Part shown: positions 30,114 to 40,969 of the stretch, one piece after another | Numbering within the stretch: the first letter of the stretch is position 1 | Layout of the letters: each line of letters begins with the position of its first letter | From: Crambe crambe | Taxonomy: Eukaryota; Porifera; Demospongiae; Poecilosclerida; Crambeidae | DNA length: 64,000 nt | Reading direction: 5' to 3' | Assembly: GCA_963924555.1 (NCBI GenBank) | Contig: OZ004592.1 | Location: forward strand, 5,332,001 to 5,396,000 | The notes under the pieces: generated by a model | Told to the model about the DNA's origin: nothing | Seen by the model: the letters and a program-made list of their open reading frames with translations, nothing else | Databases searched by the model: none | Position numbers and translations under genes: made by a program

Positions 30114-31561
30114 TCACTGTACATAGAGCTCCACTATTTCAATCGATAGAATTCCATCATTAGCTGGTCGACAGGACCTCATCTCTACATTATCAGTGGT
30201 GGGGGAGGGAAGGTTCTTGGTAAACCATGGTGGGTGGTTGAAGGAACAGCAAGTACTGGTGGGACCACATCCAGCTCCATCCCAGAGGGGGTCAGAGGAT
30301 TCGAATCCCTGGTCTGTGTATGAACGGTACGCAGTATCACAGAAATAATCATTACCAACAAAGCTAGGGACAGTTGGTAGTGGAGATAAGTTTATATTGC
30401 TGCAAGGACATTGCCATCTCTGGTCAATCGATGTTTCATCACGTGTTCCTGCAAAACTCCAGATGTGTTTGCGAGAACTTTTACCATGAGTCAGGCTCAC
30501 TCCATAGACATATGAGGCATTAATGCCAACAGAATGATAGAAGAAACCAGGGACAGCGCGATTCTGATATGCAATGATTCTTCCATACACGTAACTGTAC
30601 TCTACCCCATGGACAGTGAAGGTAGTACTGGCACAGGTGGAGCGGGATTGCTCTGTTATATCACACAATCTTGTTGATGGTGAACTCCTTGTCGATAAGG
30701 TCAATCCACTGGGACACTGGTGGCTGGTGTTCCTCATGTCTATGTAGGCCACCCTCATCCATCCTCCTGTCGGATTCCCAGAAGTTGCATTCATATTACA
30801 GTACACTCTGACAGGAGAACCTCGTGTACCGATCCAATAGTAACCAGATGCAGCATGTGGATATTCATCGTATAAAATTTTGCACAATTTTGCAGGATTT
30901 TGTTCAGTGTTATTTATAGGAGGAGGAGGAGGAGGAGTACATAGTTCCCAACTTTGAGAAACTAACTTCAGGGACACTAAATTCTACCACAAGTCACACC
31001 TACTTTTGAAGTCACGCCCCTGTACCACGCCCATATTCTGGCTACTGACTGAAGACAGAAGGACTCAAGAACTGTGGAGAAGAACAGTTTTCATGAACCG
31101 ACACTGAATTATTTGACCTTGTGCACTGTTGATTGATACATGCAGCTGTCTTAGCTCACTGCATTGTCTGAGTGCTGTGCAGTCAGTGTGGTGCATTCAT
31201 TAGTGACTGGTTATGCTGTTAAGTAAACAAACTACTGTAGTCTGTAGCACTAAAAAGAAGTTTCCGGGACAAACAATAGGCAGTTTACACTTCCGTGGCG
31301 GGACGGGACAGAGCTGATAAATCCGGGACTGTCCCCGATGGTTCGGGACAGTTGGGAACTATGAGTAGTAGGAGGAGGGAGGTGGTAGTTTAGTTGTATC
31401 TTGATGGATTTGAGGAGTCTCTCCATGGTGGAGGTCAGGTTATTTTTCATGGTGTTGACCAGTTCTGCTATCTCATTGCAGTTGCAGGTCTCCAGGTGAG
31501 TGCAGACTCCTTCCTGCACCAGGGAGAACCCCAATAGAGAGACAAGAAGAAACAGCTTCAT
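30114..31561 (-). pseudogene. FREP-like copy 1, split by a transposon
   Basis: Secreted fibrinogen-related family. The first part (31561 down to 31364) starts MKLFLLVSLLGF with a signal peptide. Its helical stalk is shortened: about 35 codons between VNT and the ERLLK helix are missing compared with the copy at 39785. In the proline hinge the gene is interrupted by a 424-bp TIR element (30940-31363). The second part (30939 down to 30114) is open from the hinge to the terminal VELYVQ and keeps all family cysteines. Read through, the N-terminal half runs into the element and stops at 31250 after about 103 aa. The promoter palindrome upstream is intact. Both halves still look unmutated, so the insertion is probably recent. 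Confidence 0.85.
30940..31363. mobile_element. 424-bp TIR element inside FREP-like copy 1
   Basis: The ends are inverted: CATAGTTCCCAACT at the left, and its complement AGTTGGGAACTATG at the right (one mismatch at the inner end). AGTA directly flanks both ends (30936-30939, 31364-31367), a possible 4-bp target duplication, although the host site is a simple GGA/GTA repeat. No transposase is inside. Superfamily not assigned. Confidence 0.75.
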
Positions 31562-31614
31562 CGTTAGTGTACTGTAGTTGGACGTCAACTGTTTTAGCTG
31601 AATGTTAACCAGCC

Positions 31615-31645
31615 AGTCAGTGTGCTGCTTTTATAGCAGCATTCT
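31615..31645 (-). promoter_or_regulatory. TATA palindrome of FREP-like copy 1
   Basis: Minus-strand reading GCTGCTATAAAAGCAGCACA; the TATAAAAG core lies in a GCTGCT...AGCAGC palindrome about 70 bp upstream of the ATG at 31561. The same block precedes the other FREP-like genes. Confidence 0.75.
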
Positions 31646-31831
31646 GATATAGCTATTATATTATGTGACATTAATCCCAATTTGCTCTTTGTCCCTGCAA
31701 GTGTTTCCTTAAAGGATGTACACTACTAATTACCAACCCCATGGAGGAAGTCACTGTATTCTAGCTTTGATCACATGCATGTTCCAGCCACAGTGAAGTA
31801 GCTAGGTCAACCATTGTTCATTTGGGCAATA

Positions 31832-31983
31832 CAGTGGATTGCAGGTTGCTTGACACTAGTACTTCAGCCAGCAAGGTCACATGGACCAATCAGATTCATG
31901 CTGACATCATTGCCTGCAAATCTGATTGGTCCATGTGACCTTGGTGTCTGAAGTACTAGTGTCAAGCAATCTGCAATCCACTG
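31832..31983. mobile_element. TA-flanked hairpin MITE, copy 1
   Basis: 152 bp with inverted arms of about 60 bp beginning CAGTGGATTGCAGGTTGC, flanked by TA on both sides. It fits a Tc1/mariner-type MITE. It lies in the 5' flank of FREP-like copy 1 and has an allelic-looking twin at 41187-41338. Confidence 0.85.
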
Positions 31984-32159
31984 TATGTCTACCATAGTAA
32001 GGGTGTGCGATATTTAGAATAGAGTACATACATGGGATCACTTGCTGACTTCCTCTTGGTAGTACATTCTGACAATTTTATTTCTGTGTACAGTACGAGC
32101 CACCTCGTCACGACACATTGTTTAAAAATATCTGGAGTATAGTAATACTTGATCGGAAT

Positions 32160-32275
32160 GATGCCAGGTGAGGACAGTCCTTTATGGAATGGTGCCAGGT
32201 GAGGATATATCCAAGTCCTTTATGGAATGGTGCCAGGTGAGGATATATCCACAAGGTCCTTCTGGCACACAATAA
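32160..32275. repeat. tandem TTTATGGAATGGTGCCAGGT units
   Basis: Two full copies and one leading part-copy of a unit of about 50 bp with TTTATGGAATGGTGCCAGGT and GAGGATATATCC. The same units are at 41512-41575. Confidence 0.75.
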
Positions 32276-32654
32276 CCTTTGACCCTTGTAGTGTCTGTAA
32301 GTGTGTGGACTGTATGCATCAAAGTACCATACCCTAACCTTATGGACCAGTTCTTATCCATCAGAGGAAGAAGTTCAGTAATTATCATTCTTTACTGCTT
32401 TTTTGGGACAGATGGGGATAGGATGTGGCTAGCTCTTGTACAGGTCTGTCGTTCACAATTCCCTGATAATGCATATTATTACTGTGTGATGGCCACAGTT
32501 TGACCCACAGAGCCATCTAATAATCCCTCATTGAGATAATTTCTGCCCTGCTGGAGCCATTTTAGGATTTTCAATAATGATTTGGCTACATAATTTTTTT
32601 CCTTCATATTCCCTACAACCTAAAGCTTTACATTTGGTTTCCTCCATTTCTGCC

Positions 32655-32915
32655 ATATGCAATCACTTCAGTGCCATGTAGGTAACTGAATGTATTATAG
32701 CAATCACTACAGTGCCATGTAGGTAACTGAATGTATTATTAAATGCAATCACTACGGTGCCATGTACTGATACAGTGCCATGTATGTATTATTAAATGCA
32801 ATCACTACAGTACCATGTACTACATGCAATCACTACAGTGCCATACAGTGCCATGTAGGTAACTGAATGTATTATTAAATGCAATCACTTACAGTGCCAT
32901 GTAACAATACTAATG
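32655..32915. repeat. minisatellite with CAGTGCCATGTA units
   Basis: Irregular tandem units of roughly 40-45 bp built from ATGCAATCACTACAGTGCCA and TGTAGGTAACTGAATGTATT. A diverged version lies at 41955-42130 in the matching position of the second duplicated block. Confidence 0.8.
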
Positions 32916-33379
32916 ATACAATGTGCGTATTACTACTTGAAAAACATCTTTCAAATTCTCTGTAGCTACTTTTCTTTCTCTTCTATCAAGATAATATCGT
33001 GTAGTTTTTTGAAAACAAGAGAGAAAGTCATGACCTTTGACCCATGATCCCTACTTAGAGAATGCTAAGGCACTCCCAGATAAGCCCATTGAAAGTACGA
33101 GCCACCTCATTGCAACACATTGTGACACATTAATTAAAAGCAGTCCTTCTCTTTTGCCAACTGCAAGCCTCTATTTTTACACAAAACCTTTGACCTTTGG
33201 GTATTCATGAATTACATCCATTAAATATATGGAATTGCACCAGCTGTGTTAGGATATGTCCAAGTCCTTTGATTGTATTGCTAGCTGCAAGAGCCTCTTT
33301 TTTACTAGCTGAAGTACACAAAACCTTTGACCCTTGTAGCTGAAGTACGTATAACCTTTGACCCTTGTGTATTCGTGTG

Positions 33380-33952
33380 TCTGTGTAAACTTTATGTCGA
33401 CCTACTTTGAACTATCCATCACAAGTACATGTGTGTAGGCTGTCGGTATAATGCACTGACTATGATGCCAGAGAAATGTAAAACATTCATGAGGTGTTAA
33501 TATCCACCATTTCTCCTGACCTCCTCAGCCAATGGTCATCACCTAAACAAACTATAGAATATAAAGGAATAAGGCCTGAAGAATATAAAGGAGTTGATAA
33601 TTAGAAACTAGAACATACAATTATGTACCAGTCAACAGAACTCCCTCCTTAGTGTGGGGCTTTATTTCCATTGTGCCTCCACTGCCTCTCTCACCTTCAT
33701 GCTCGCAGGATTGTGCTTACAGGTATTGCGAGATTAATGATTGACCCAGGGAATCCTCCTTTGTTTATTTCCCTCATGATCCCTTACCACTAGACGGGTA
33801 TGATATCCCCTTCATAGTCCCCGTGATCCCTTACCACTTTAACAGGCAACTGATCCCAAATTCCTAGAGGTGGCATAATTAGCTCTACTCTTGTTGCTAA
33901 CCTACAGACCACAAAAGGGGATGGGCCATAGTTACTGGGGGGAAAAAAGAAA
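33380..33952 (+). pseudogene. GRK intron 6 / exon 7 fragment, block A
   Basis: Fragments matching GRK 24860-25320 in order: the intron words AACTATCCATCA and CAACTCCCTCC(T)TAGTGTGGG, then CCTCTCTCACCTTCATGCT with GCAGGATTG and TTACAGGT (end of exon 7 and its donor), then the following intron sequence. Most of exon 7 is missing. The fragment ends at a sharp junction with a FREP-like relic at 33953. Matching fragments are at 42420-42990. Confidence 0.8.
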
Positions 33953-34480
33953 ATCAGTGTCAGACTCACTCCATAGATGTATGTTTGGTCTATGGTGTAA
34001 GTGTGATAGTAAAAAGCAGATGGTGTATCAAACTGATATCCAATGATTCTTCCATGCACGTGACTGTACTCTACCCCATGGACAGTGAAGGTAGTACTGA
34101 CACATCCAATCCTTGTTACATTGCACACTCTTCTTGGTGGTGAACTCCTTGAGAATAAAGTCAGTCCCCTGGGACACTGATGGCTGGTGTTCCTCATGTC
34201 TATGTAGGCCACCCTCATCCATCCTCCTGTCAGATTCTCAGAAGTTGCATTCATATTACAGTACACTCTGACAGGAGAACCTCGTGTACCGATCCAATAG
34301 TAACCAGATGCAGCAAGTGGATAGTCATCGTATAAAGTTTCGCATGATTTTGCGAGATTTTGCTTGGAACTACCATCAGGAGTAGGAGGAGTAGGAGGAT
34401 TAGGAGGAGTAGGAGAAGGAGGAGGAGGAGAAGTAGGAGGAAGGAGGTGGTAGTTTAGTTATATCTTGATGGGTTTGTAC
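33953..34480 (-). pseudogene. FREP-like relic, both ends lost
   Basis: Minus-strand FREP-like segment from the proline hinge to GVSLT. It keeps SGYYWIGTRGSPVRVYCNM and the first cysteines, then runs into GRK-derived sequence, so the C-terminal 120 residues are absent. Upstream, the stalk codon CAA has become TAA (IKI then stop), and beyond that the homology ends at about 34480; no signal peptide remains. Confidence 0.85.
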
Positions 34481-34702
34481 TAACTTAAGTGTGTAGAATC
34501 CTAATAAGGTACTGTATATTTTCATGGTGTGAAGTTTTGCTAAAACCCATTTACTAGACTATTTAGTGTATGAAGTGGTTGCAGTGAGCCACTGCATTGT
34601 ATGTGGGGTCCTTCATTTGGAGCGGTAATTGCACTCAGTTGTGAGTACCCCATTAGATATCACATTGACTTTTGTAAGTATGCACATGGATTCACACCAT
34701 TA
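34480..34702. repeat. FREP-like 3'-flank repeat
   Basis: Contains GTGTGTAGAATCCTAATAAG and GTATGTGGGGTCCTTCATTT. Diverged copies occur at about 52015-52090, 54330-54370, 55620-55670 and 63400-63600. In the duplicated layout this is the distal 3' flank of a FREP-like gene. The pogo-like element begins right after it. Confidence 0.75.
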
Positions 34703-37700
34703 GCGTAAGCTGCCTACTATCGACCACTACATATTTGACTTATCATATCTTTGTCCCTGAAGGTCGCAGAGGACTGCAACTTGCACTGTCAGAAAGGTCA
34801 TGACCTCGTCTTTACAGATATAGCAAATTTGACATTCGTTTAAATAGAATGAACTTTGTATAGGCAATATTGCATGCTATACTCAAAATTTTATTATCGA
34901 CGACCGATACCTACTATCGTCCGACCATACAAATTTGTATGATAAATTATCGACCACTTTAACAGAAATCGATCATATCTCTGGATGTGTACCACTACAG
35001 AAAACTGGACAATACTATTTCATTTTATATTATCTAACACACATACAGCCAAAAAAATAGTCAAAATTAAAGAATTAATATATCCACTACATCTGCTGGA
35101 ATGATCAAGTTCCATTATATCCACTACATCTGGTGGAATGAGATCCACCTAGCTATATACATCTGTTGGGATGATAACCTGCACCAACCCTCGCCATTAA
35201 TTTTAATTAATAATATAGCTTTATAATAAAATAGTTCAGTTCAAACAAAAAGGACAAAATCGCTCTGCACCATTTTCATCGATAGAAACATCCTCCATAC
35301 ACCTCTCGTGCACCCAACGATCACATGCGCACATCACCCACTCTTCACCATCAGCACAGAAGCTCCCATAGCAAAATACACATTCATAAGCCTCCTCTTG
35401 GTCACTGTCGGGTGTTTCAAGGCAAGGCTCAGAAGCAGTTCCTTGTACTGGGAGGTCAATGGTGGTAACATTGTCATGACCAGGGTCACCAGGGTTACCA
35501 CAACTAGAGGTACTGGCACTATTATTAGCAGGATCACCAGAATTATTCCCTTTGCTCTTGGAACGACCTCTTCTTTGGGGCTGCCTTTTCTTGTTAGCTA
35601 TCGCCTTCTGCTGGCGCTCAAGACGTTCCTCCTTTTTCTTCTTCTGTAGCTCCTCCCTCTCCAGTTTACGTCTCTTGCGTACCCTCATACGCTCTTCTTT
35701 CTCTTCTGCTTCTTTCTCTTTCTTCCTTTTCTTCTCTTCTAACATGTCCAAACATTCTTTGCTAGTAAGAACTGTGGCACGCCCTGTCTTTCTAGTACTC
35801 TTGGAGTCTTTTGGAATGGGAATAAGATATTTGCTTAAAGGAGACCCAAGATGCAATGCAGACACATTTGGGGAAATGGGTGCCAATGGTGAACGTCCCT
35901 GTGAATTTGATGGACTAACTAAATCGGCTGAATTCATAGGTGGAGTTTCTGGCACACTAGTTTCAGGTGATGAGAATAGAGGTGGTGACTCAAATTCAGG
36001 TGGAGTATCTTCAGCCAATGGTGATGAACTTGAGGTACTAGAAGTTGAATTGGAACTGGCATCAGAAGTTGAACTACTTGAGGTTTGTGATGAGGAAGAG
36101 GAGGAGCTTTGGGGTGGAGTTTCAGAGGAAGAGCCACCAAGGTGAGACTCTGCTAGTCCAGTTGGAGTAGATTCGATGGAGCAAAGTGGATCAGCAACAG
36201 TTAGTGCTTCAGGATGCATAATAGATAGCCACTGCTCATAGTGATCGTCATAGAGATCATATCCTTCTTCAAAACGTCGAGAAAACAAAGTTTCTTCTTC
36301 ATTGGAAAAAACTGGAGTGACCTTTGGACTTTCACTGGCAGAGTCCTTGCTGCCAGCACCAGGTTCGGTGGTGGAATTCACCTTTGAATTTGTGCAGTTG
36401 TTCTTGTCACACCGTATGTCCATACCCTCAGCATCATCACAATGAGGAAACCGTTTCTTGACACTCCCAGGATCAAATGGAATGATGCCTGCACGACGAA
36501 ACCCAGCACAAATTGTTTCAGGTGTACAGGTCTTCATCCAGGCCTTTGCGAACAACTCACAAAAGTTGTATTTGGTAACAATTCGACCTGGAGCAGCCTG
36601 GTAATATTCATGACATACATGACCCCAGTTGATCTTCAGAGGCCCAAAGAAACTTACATCAAGGGGCTGCGCCTCATGTGTAGTATGAGGCGGGAGGCAG
36701 AAAATAATGATTTCGTGGTCTTTCGCAAACTTGATGGTCTCAGGATCATAGTGAGAACTATGACCATCAACTAAGAGTAGCAATGGACGTCCTGGAACAG
36801 CGTGCAAGAGAAAATGTTCAACAAGCCATCCATGAAACAGGCCTTTGTTTGTCCATCCTGTGTCGCTCAAGCCATACCGACTGCCAGGTACTTCACCACG
36901 AGTCCACTCATAGTTCAGCTGCTTGGCATCAAAGATAATAAATGGTGGAAGCGCCTGTCCTGTCCCACTGCAGCAGCCAAGGACAGTAATTTGTCCCTTG
37001 ATCCCAGCACACCTATAGCGAACCTTCTTTTGTCCTTTTGCTGCCAGAACTTTTGGTGGCTTCGGATCCAATGGTATACCGCTTTCGTCCATATTGTATA
37101 TCCTTTCAGGACTATCTTTAAAGTCAAATTCCTCAAAGATTTCTTTCAGAAGATTAAAATAGTGTGTCAAATTTTCTTGACTTGTGGCCCTCATTCGAAC
37201 ATGTCCAGTTGCATCTCCAGAGCGAAGAGAGAGCTTGGGGTGACGTAAACGAAATTTTTAAAACCAACCATCACTGATTCGAGACTTACGCAGGAGCCCT
37301 TTATCAACAGCAACTTTCTCGACCATGGATTTAACTTGGCTTCTGGTCTTCCCATAACCAAGTTGGCTTGACTTAATAAGATATGATTCTAGCTCCATCT
37401 CTTCATCTTCAGTGAGATAGGAAGAACGGCCAGGCTTATTACCATCCACTACTCGTCCAGATAACCTATCTTTTAGAGTAGATGGAGGTACTCCATGGTC
37501 TCTAGCTGCCCTATTTATGGAGACGGAAACACCCGATTCAACAGCTCTGACAGCAGCTTCCATCTGCATTCTCGTCCATTGCATACGCTTTGCTGGCCTT
37601 CGACTTAGACTAGATGACTCTTCTGGCCTTGAACTAGGTAGGTTTGTTGGCTTAAAGCCGCCTTTCTTCTTCTTTTTGGAGTATCGTGGCATGCGCCTGT

Positions 37701-37960
37701 AATGACAAAAACATCAAATACTAAAATCTACAAAATGAATCTTTAATATAGCTAAATGCAACTACAACTACCTTGAATAAGCACTGATTGCACAAAAAAA
37801 GAGCAGAACAAAGACAGCAGTAACAACTACAAATTATCACATGTCCAACATTCCGTTAATTCTCCCGTACACTTCAACTGATATTCGGATACTTTGTTGG
37901 TCGATAATAGATCTGGAAATGGTCGATAGTAGTACCCAGTCGATAGTAGATTGCTTACGC
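34703..37960 (-). mobile_element. pogo/Tigger-like DNA transposon
   Basis: 3258 bp flanked by TA (34701-34702 and 37961-37962). The terminal inverted repeats read GCGTAAGC, three unmatched bases, then CTACTATCGAC. Subterminal words with TATCGAC recur at both ends (about 34715, 34905, 34945; 37905, 37922, 37940), probable transposase binding sites. One transposase gene on the minus strand fills 35236-37692. The element sits in the 3' flank of FREP-like copy 3. Confidence 0.93.
35236..37692 (-). pseudogene. pogo/Tigger-like transposase with one nonsense codon
   Basis: DDE-type transposase frame of 818 codons. Residues 1-20 are Lys-rich; about 35-90 form a psq/CENP-B-type helix-turn-helix (around RMQMEAAVRAVESG), followed by a second CENP-B-like helical region. 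A single TAA at 37258-37260, after GWF, divides it into 144 and 673 codons in the same frame; everything else is open. Catalytic triad: NMDESG, LLVDGHSSH and EAQPLD, with 35 residues between the second and third Asp. Downstream are a Ser/Pro-rich linker, a basic Lys/Arg/Glu coiled coil, and a C-terminal PHD-like zinc finger (CVFC, CAC, HERC, CPFC). Reinitiation or readthrough is possible, but the copy as given is probably disabled by one recent mutation. Confidence 0.9.
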
Positions 37961-37965
37961 TATAC

Positions 37966-38414
37966 ACAAGTGAATGCAAAAAATTTCTTCGAAATAAAAA
38001 TGTGAAGTAGGGATGCTATTATAACTGCAGCTTCATTATGAAAACCAAGTACTGCAGCATCGAAGCAGTATGGCCCAAAAATCTAGCTGGAATATGTATT
38101 ATAACTGCATGCAAGAGAGTGAACTTAGTGAAGTGACCCTTACCCATCATCAAGTACAAGATACTATTCCTACTTCACTCCCTTGGCCCTTGATCATGGG
38201 AGTGAAGTAGGAATAGTATCTTGTACTTGATGATGGGTAAGGGTCACTTCACTAAGTTCACTCTCTTGCATGCAGTTATAATACATATTCCAGCTAGATT
38301 TTTGGGCCATACTGCTTCGATGCTGCAGTACTTGGTTTTCATAATGAAGCTGCAGTTATAATAGCATCCCTACTTCACATTTTTATTTCGAAGAAATTTT
38401 TTGCATTCACTTGT
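37966..38414. repeat. 449-bp near-perfect palindrome
   Basis: Arms 37966-38182 and 38198-38414, 217 bp each, with a 15-bp loop; I found no mismatch when pairing them. It is the foldback head of the surrounding element. Such DNA can extrude a cruciform and, if transcribed, gives a long hairpin RNA. Confidence 0.92.
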
Positions 38415-39645
38415 TTGCATTCTTTTTCTTTGTGATTATGAAAATTGATAGACACTAAAGGCTTCCTTGATTGAACTAAATTTATTTAATGATCAGTATT
38501 TCATTCTGTTCAGGGAGGAGAGTTTGAAGGATGATCATCTGCAGTGTAATGGAGTACTGAAAGGAGTGAACATTTTAAAAAGTGAACAGCATTAGCTAAT
38601 TGTTACATATGTGATCACTGAAATAATTATTGAGATGGTACGTATGTCTTGCTTGAGGGAGGAGTATGGGGAGTTTATGCATTTGGTGTAGAGATCATAA
38701 TAGTGGATGCCATCAAATGGCCACATCCTGTGCAGGTGTTATATGAGGAGAACTGCTATTAATTGCATCGTGAAGATTTTTTTCATACGAGGCTGCAGCA
38801 CATTATAGATAGCCCAGCTAGATTTTAGGCTATCCCTACTTAACCTTTTTATTTGAAGAAATTTTTTACGCTCACTTGTTTCTATCCTTTTTCTTAGTGC
38901 TTGAAGTTGAATGAGGGAGGCTACAGTACAGTACTATACAAAGCCAGCTCTACATAAACCTCTTTTGTAGGTACATACAGTGTCTCTGGTTGAAGAATTT
39001 GTTTAGCTATTTAAGTTTTGTTGATATAAAACTTTACAGCAACAGCAATGTAAATGACATGTACACGGCATGGTGAAGTGAGCTGACTACACTACAGCCA
39101 AGTACTGGCTATAATGCTACTATAGGATGAGCATCTGTACTGTAATTCAGCAAGGAGTGACTGGAACATCATCAGATAATGAATGAAGACGCTAAACTTA
39201 AGCTTACGTGGCTCCGCCCATAAGCCCCGCCCCCTTCAAAATGGCGTAGAAAGATTAGCAGCTGTGTTCCGAGTGCTATCGAATAGTGCCTTAGTCAAAA
39301 CTAATAGCAAAAGATCAGCCTCTAGGTGCCGCTCTAACAGATGGCCAAAGCAGAATTTTGATGACTATAGCCAGTAAGTCGGTACGTCGATCTTATTATT
39401 ATTATTATTATAAAGAAAAAGAACGAAAAGTCAATTTTAGAACTCGTTTTTTTCTTATGTTGGCGAATGAATTTTTGGCTTTTGAACATTCTCCTCTCTT
39501 CTTTGTAGATATAATAATTCACTGTAGCCTTCTGAGAACCTGTAGAGTAAGGGTAGAAGAGAAAGAAGAGTTTTTAGTTTATACTGTCCTATGGACTTTG
39601 ACCTGCCATCCCTACTTAGAGAGTGCTACCGCACTCTCTGATTAC
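37966..39645. mobile_element. foldback-headed element, copy 1
   Basis: Left end ACAAGTGAATGC opens a giant palindrome (37966-38414). After it come a second right-arm fragment (about 38776-38885) and a tail shared with the copies at 57501 and 61946 (GTGGCTCCGCCCATA, CGGTACGTCGATCTTATTAT). The right end is the hairpin GAGAGTGC/GCACTCTC plus TGAT at about 39645. No coding frame is seen. It directly follows the pogo-like element. Boundaries are drawn from comparison with the copy at 57501. Confidence 0.75.
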
Positions 39646-39649
39646 ACCC

Positions 39650-39784
39650 ATTTGAACTTCGAACTCATAATCAGCCACTTTATATGAATGCAACCATAAC
39701 TTACTGTCACTACTTAGTAAGGAATAATAAACTAAACTAAGTTATTTCACTCCAGGAAATTGTCTTTTTTCATTCGATTATATC
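39650..39784 (-). promoter_or_regulatory. 3' UTR / 3' flank of FREP-like copy 3
   Basis: Shares ACTAAGTTATTTCACTCCAG and GTCACTACTTAGTAAGG with the flanks at 43850-43905, 52205-52240 and 55870-55915, so the 3' flank is conserved between array members. No clear polyadenylation hexamer was identified. Confidence 0.6.
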
Positions 39785-40915
39785 TCACTGTACGTAGAGC
39801 TCAACCAATTCTATTGGTGTGGTTCCTGATGAATCAGGTCGACATAACCTCATCTCCACATTATCAGTGGTGGGGGAGGGAAGGTTCTTGATAAACCATG
39901 GTGGGTGGTTAAAGGAACAGCAGGTATTGGTGGGACCACACCCCTTTCCATCCCAGAGGGGGTCACTAGGTTGGAATGCTTGAGGTACACTGTTATAATG
40001 TGAGCTGAGAGCAGTATCACAAAAATAGTCATTACCAACGTAACTTGGGACAGGTCGTGGAGAAGTGTTAGTGTTGGTGCAAGGACATTTACAGTTTGTG
40101 TTTATTGATGTTTCATCAGATGCTCCTGCAAAAGTCCAAATATGTTTACGAGGATTTTGTCCATGAGTCAGACTCACTCCAAAGACATAAGCAGAATCAA
40201 TACCACGAGTATTGTAGTGGAATGCACAGGAAACCTTGTCTTGATACCCAATGATTCTTCCATACACGTGACTGTACTCTCCCCCATGGACAGTGAAGGT
40301 AGTACTAACATATCCATTCCTTGTTACATTACACACTCTTCTTGGTGGTGAACTCCTTGAGAATAAGGTCAATCCACTGGGACACTGGTGGCTGGTGTTC
40401 CTCATGTCTATGTAGGCCACCCTCATCCATCCTCCTGTCAGATTCCCAGAAGTTGCATTCATATTACAGTACACTCTGACAGGAGAACCTCGTGTACTGA
40501 TCCAATAATAACCAGATGCAGCATGTGGATAGTCAGCGTATAAAGTTTTGCAGGATTTTGCAGGATTTTGCTTGGAACTACCATCAGGAGTAGGAAGATT
40601 AGGAGGAGGAGGAGAAGTAGGGGGAGGGAGGTGGTAGTTTAGTTGTATCTTGATGGGTTTGAGGAGTCTCTCCATGATGGAGGTCAGGTCGTTTTTCAGG
40701 ACATCGAACTTTGCATCATCACTTGTTACATTGATGTTGGAGATTGCAGTGTTGACCATGAGACTTAGCTTGTACTCGAGACTGGCTGCAGCCTGCTGTA
40801 CTGTGGTGTTGACCAGTTCTGCTATCTCATTGCAGTTGCAGGTCTCCAGGTGAGTGCAGACTCCTTCCTGCACCAGGGAGAACCCCAATAGAGAGACAAG
40901 AAGAAACAGCTTCAT
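39785..40915 (-). CDS. secreted fibrinogen-related (FREP-like) protein, copy 3
   Basis: Intronless 376-aa gene, the fullest member of the array. Signal peptide 1-20 (MKLFLLVSLLGFSLVQEGVC), short CNC motif (26-28), heptad-like helical stalk about 33-95, proline hinge 97-117, then the globular part. Residues 119-170 match the N-terminal subdomain of fibrinogen-like domains (SC, SGYYWI, VRVYCNM, GGW). The rest (171-376) is a C-terminal half with PCTNTN, GNDYFCD, DPLWDG, CCSFNHPPW, LPSPTTD and a final VELYVQ, a type I know from invertebrate secreted proteins but cannot name. About 12 cysteines and several N-glycosylation sites (NTT, NVT, NAT, NLT, NTS). Residues 226-242 are the most variable between copies. 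A lectin-like or recognition role is inference from the fold. Confidence 0.88.
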   Translation of the reverse strand: MKLFLLVSLLGFSLVQEGVCTHLETCNCNEIAELVNTTVQQAAASLEYKLSLMVNTAISNINVTSDDAKFDVLKNDLTSIMERLLKPIKIQLNYHLPPPTSPPPPNLPTPDGSSKQNPAKSCKTLYADYPHAASGYYWISTRGSPVRVYCNMNATSGNLTGGWMRVAYIDMRNTSHQCPSGLTLFSRSSPPRRVCNVTRNGYVSTTFTVHGGEYSHVYGRIIGYQDKVSCAFHYNTRGIDSAYVFGVSLTHGQNPRKHIWTFAGASDETSINTNCKCPCTNTNTSPRPVPSYVGNDYFCDTALSSHYNSVPQAFQPSDPLWDGKGCGPTNTCCSFNHPPWFIKNLPSPTTDNVEMRLCRPDSSGTTPIELVELYVQ

Positions 40916-40969
40916 CGTTAGTGTACTGTAGTTGGACGTCAGCTGTTTTAGCTGAATGTTAACCAGTCA

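Noticed and set aside
30940-31363. Reading the insertion in FREP-like copy 1 as an intron
   Set aside because: It begins and ends with inverted repeats and lacks GT-AG at its borders in the minus-strand sense; other copies are intronless.
35552-36145. 197-codon plus-strand frame
   Set aside because: Antisense shadow of the transposase Ser-rich and Lys-rich regions.
37966-39645. Calling the foldback-headed element a Helitron
   Set aside because: The end hairpin is suggestive, but there is no 5' TC or 3' CTRR end and no Rep/helicase, so the class is left open.
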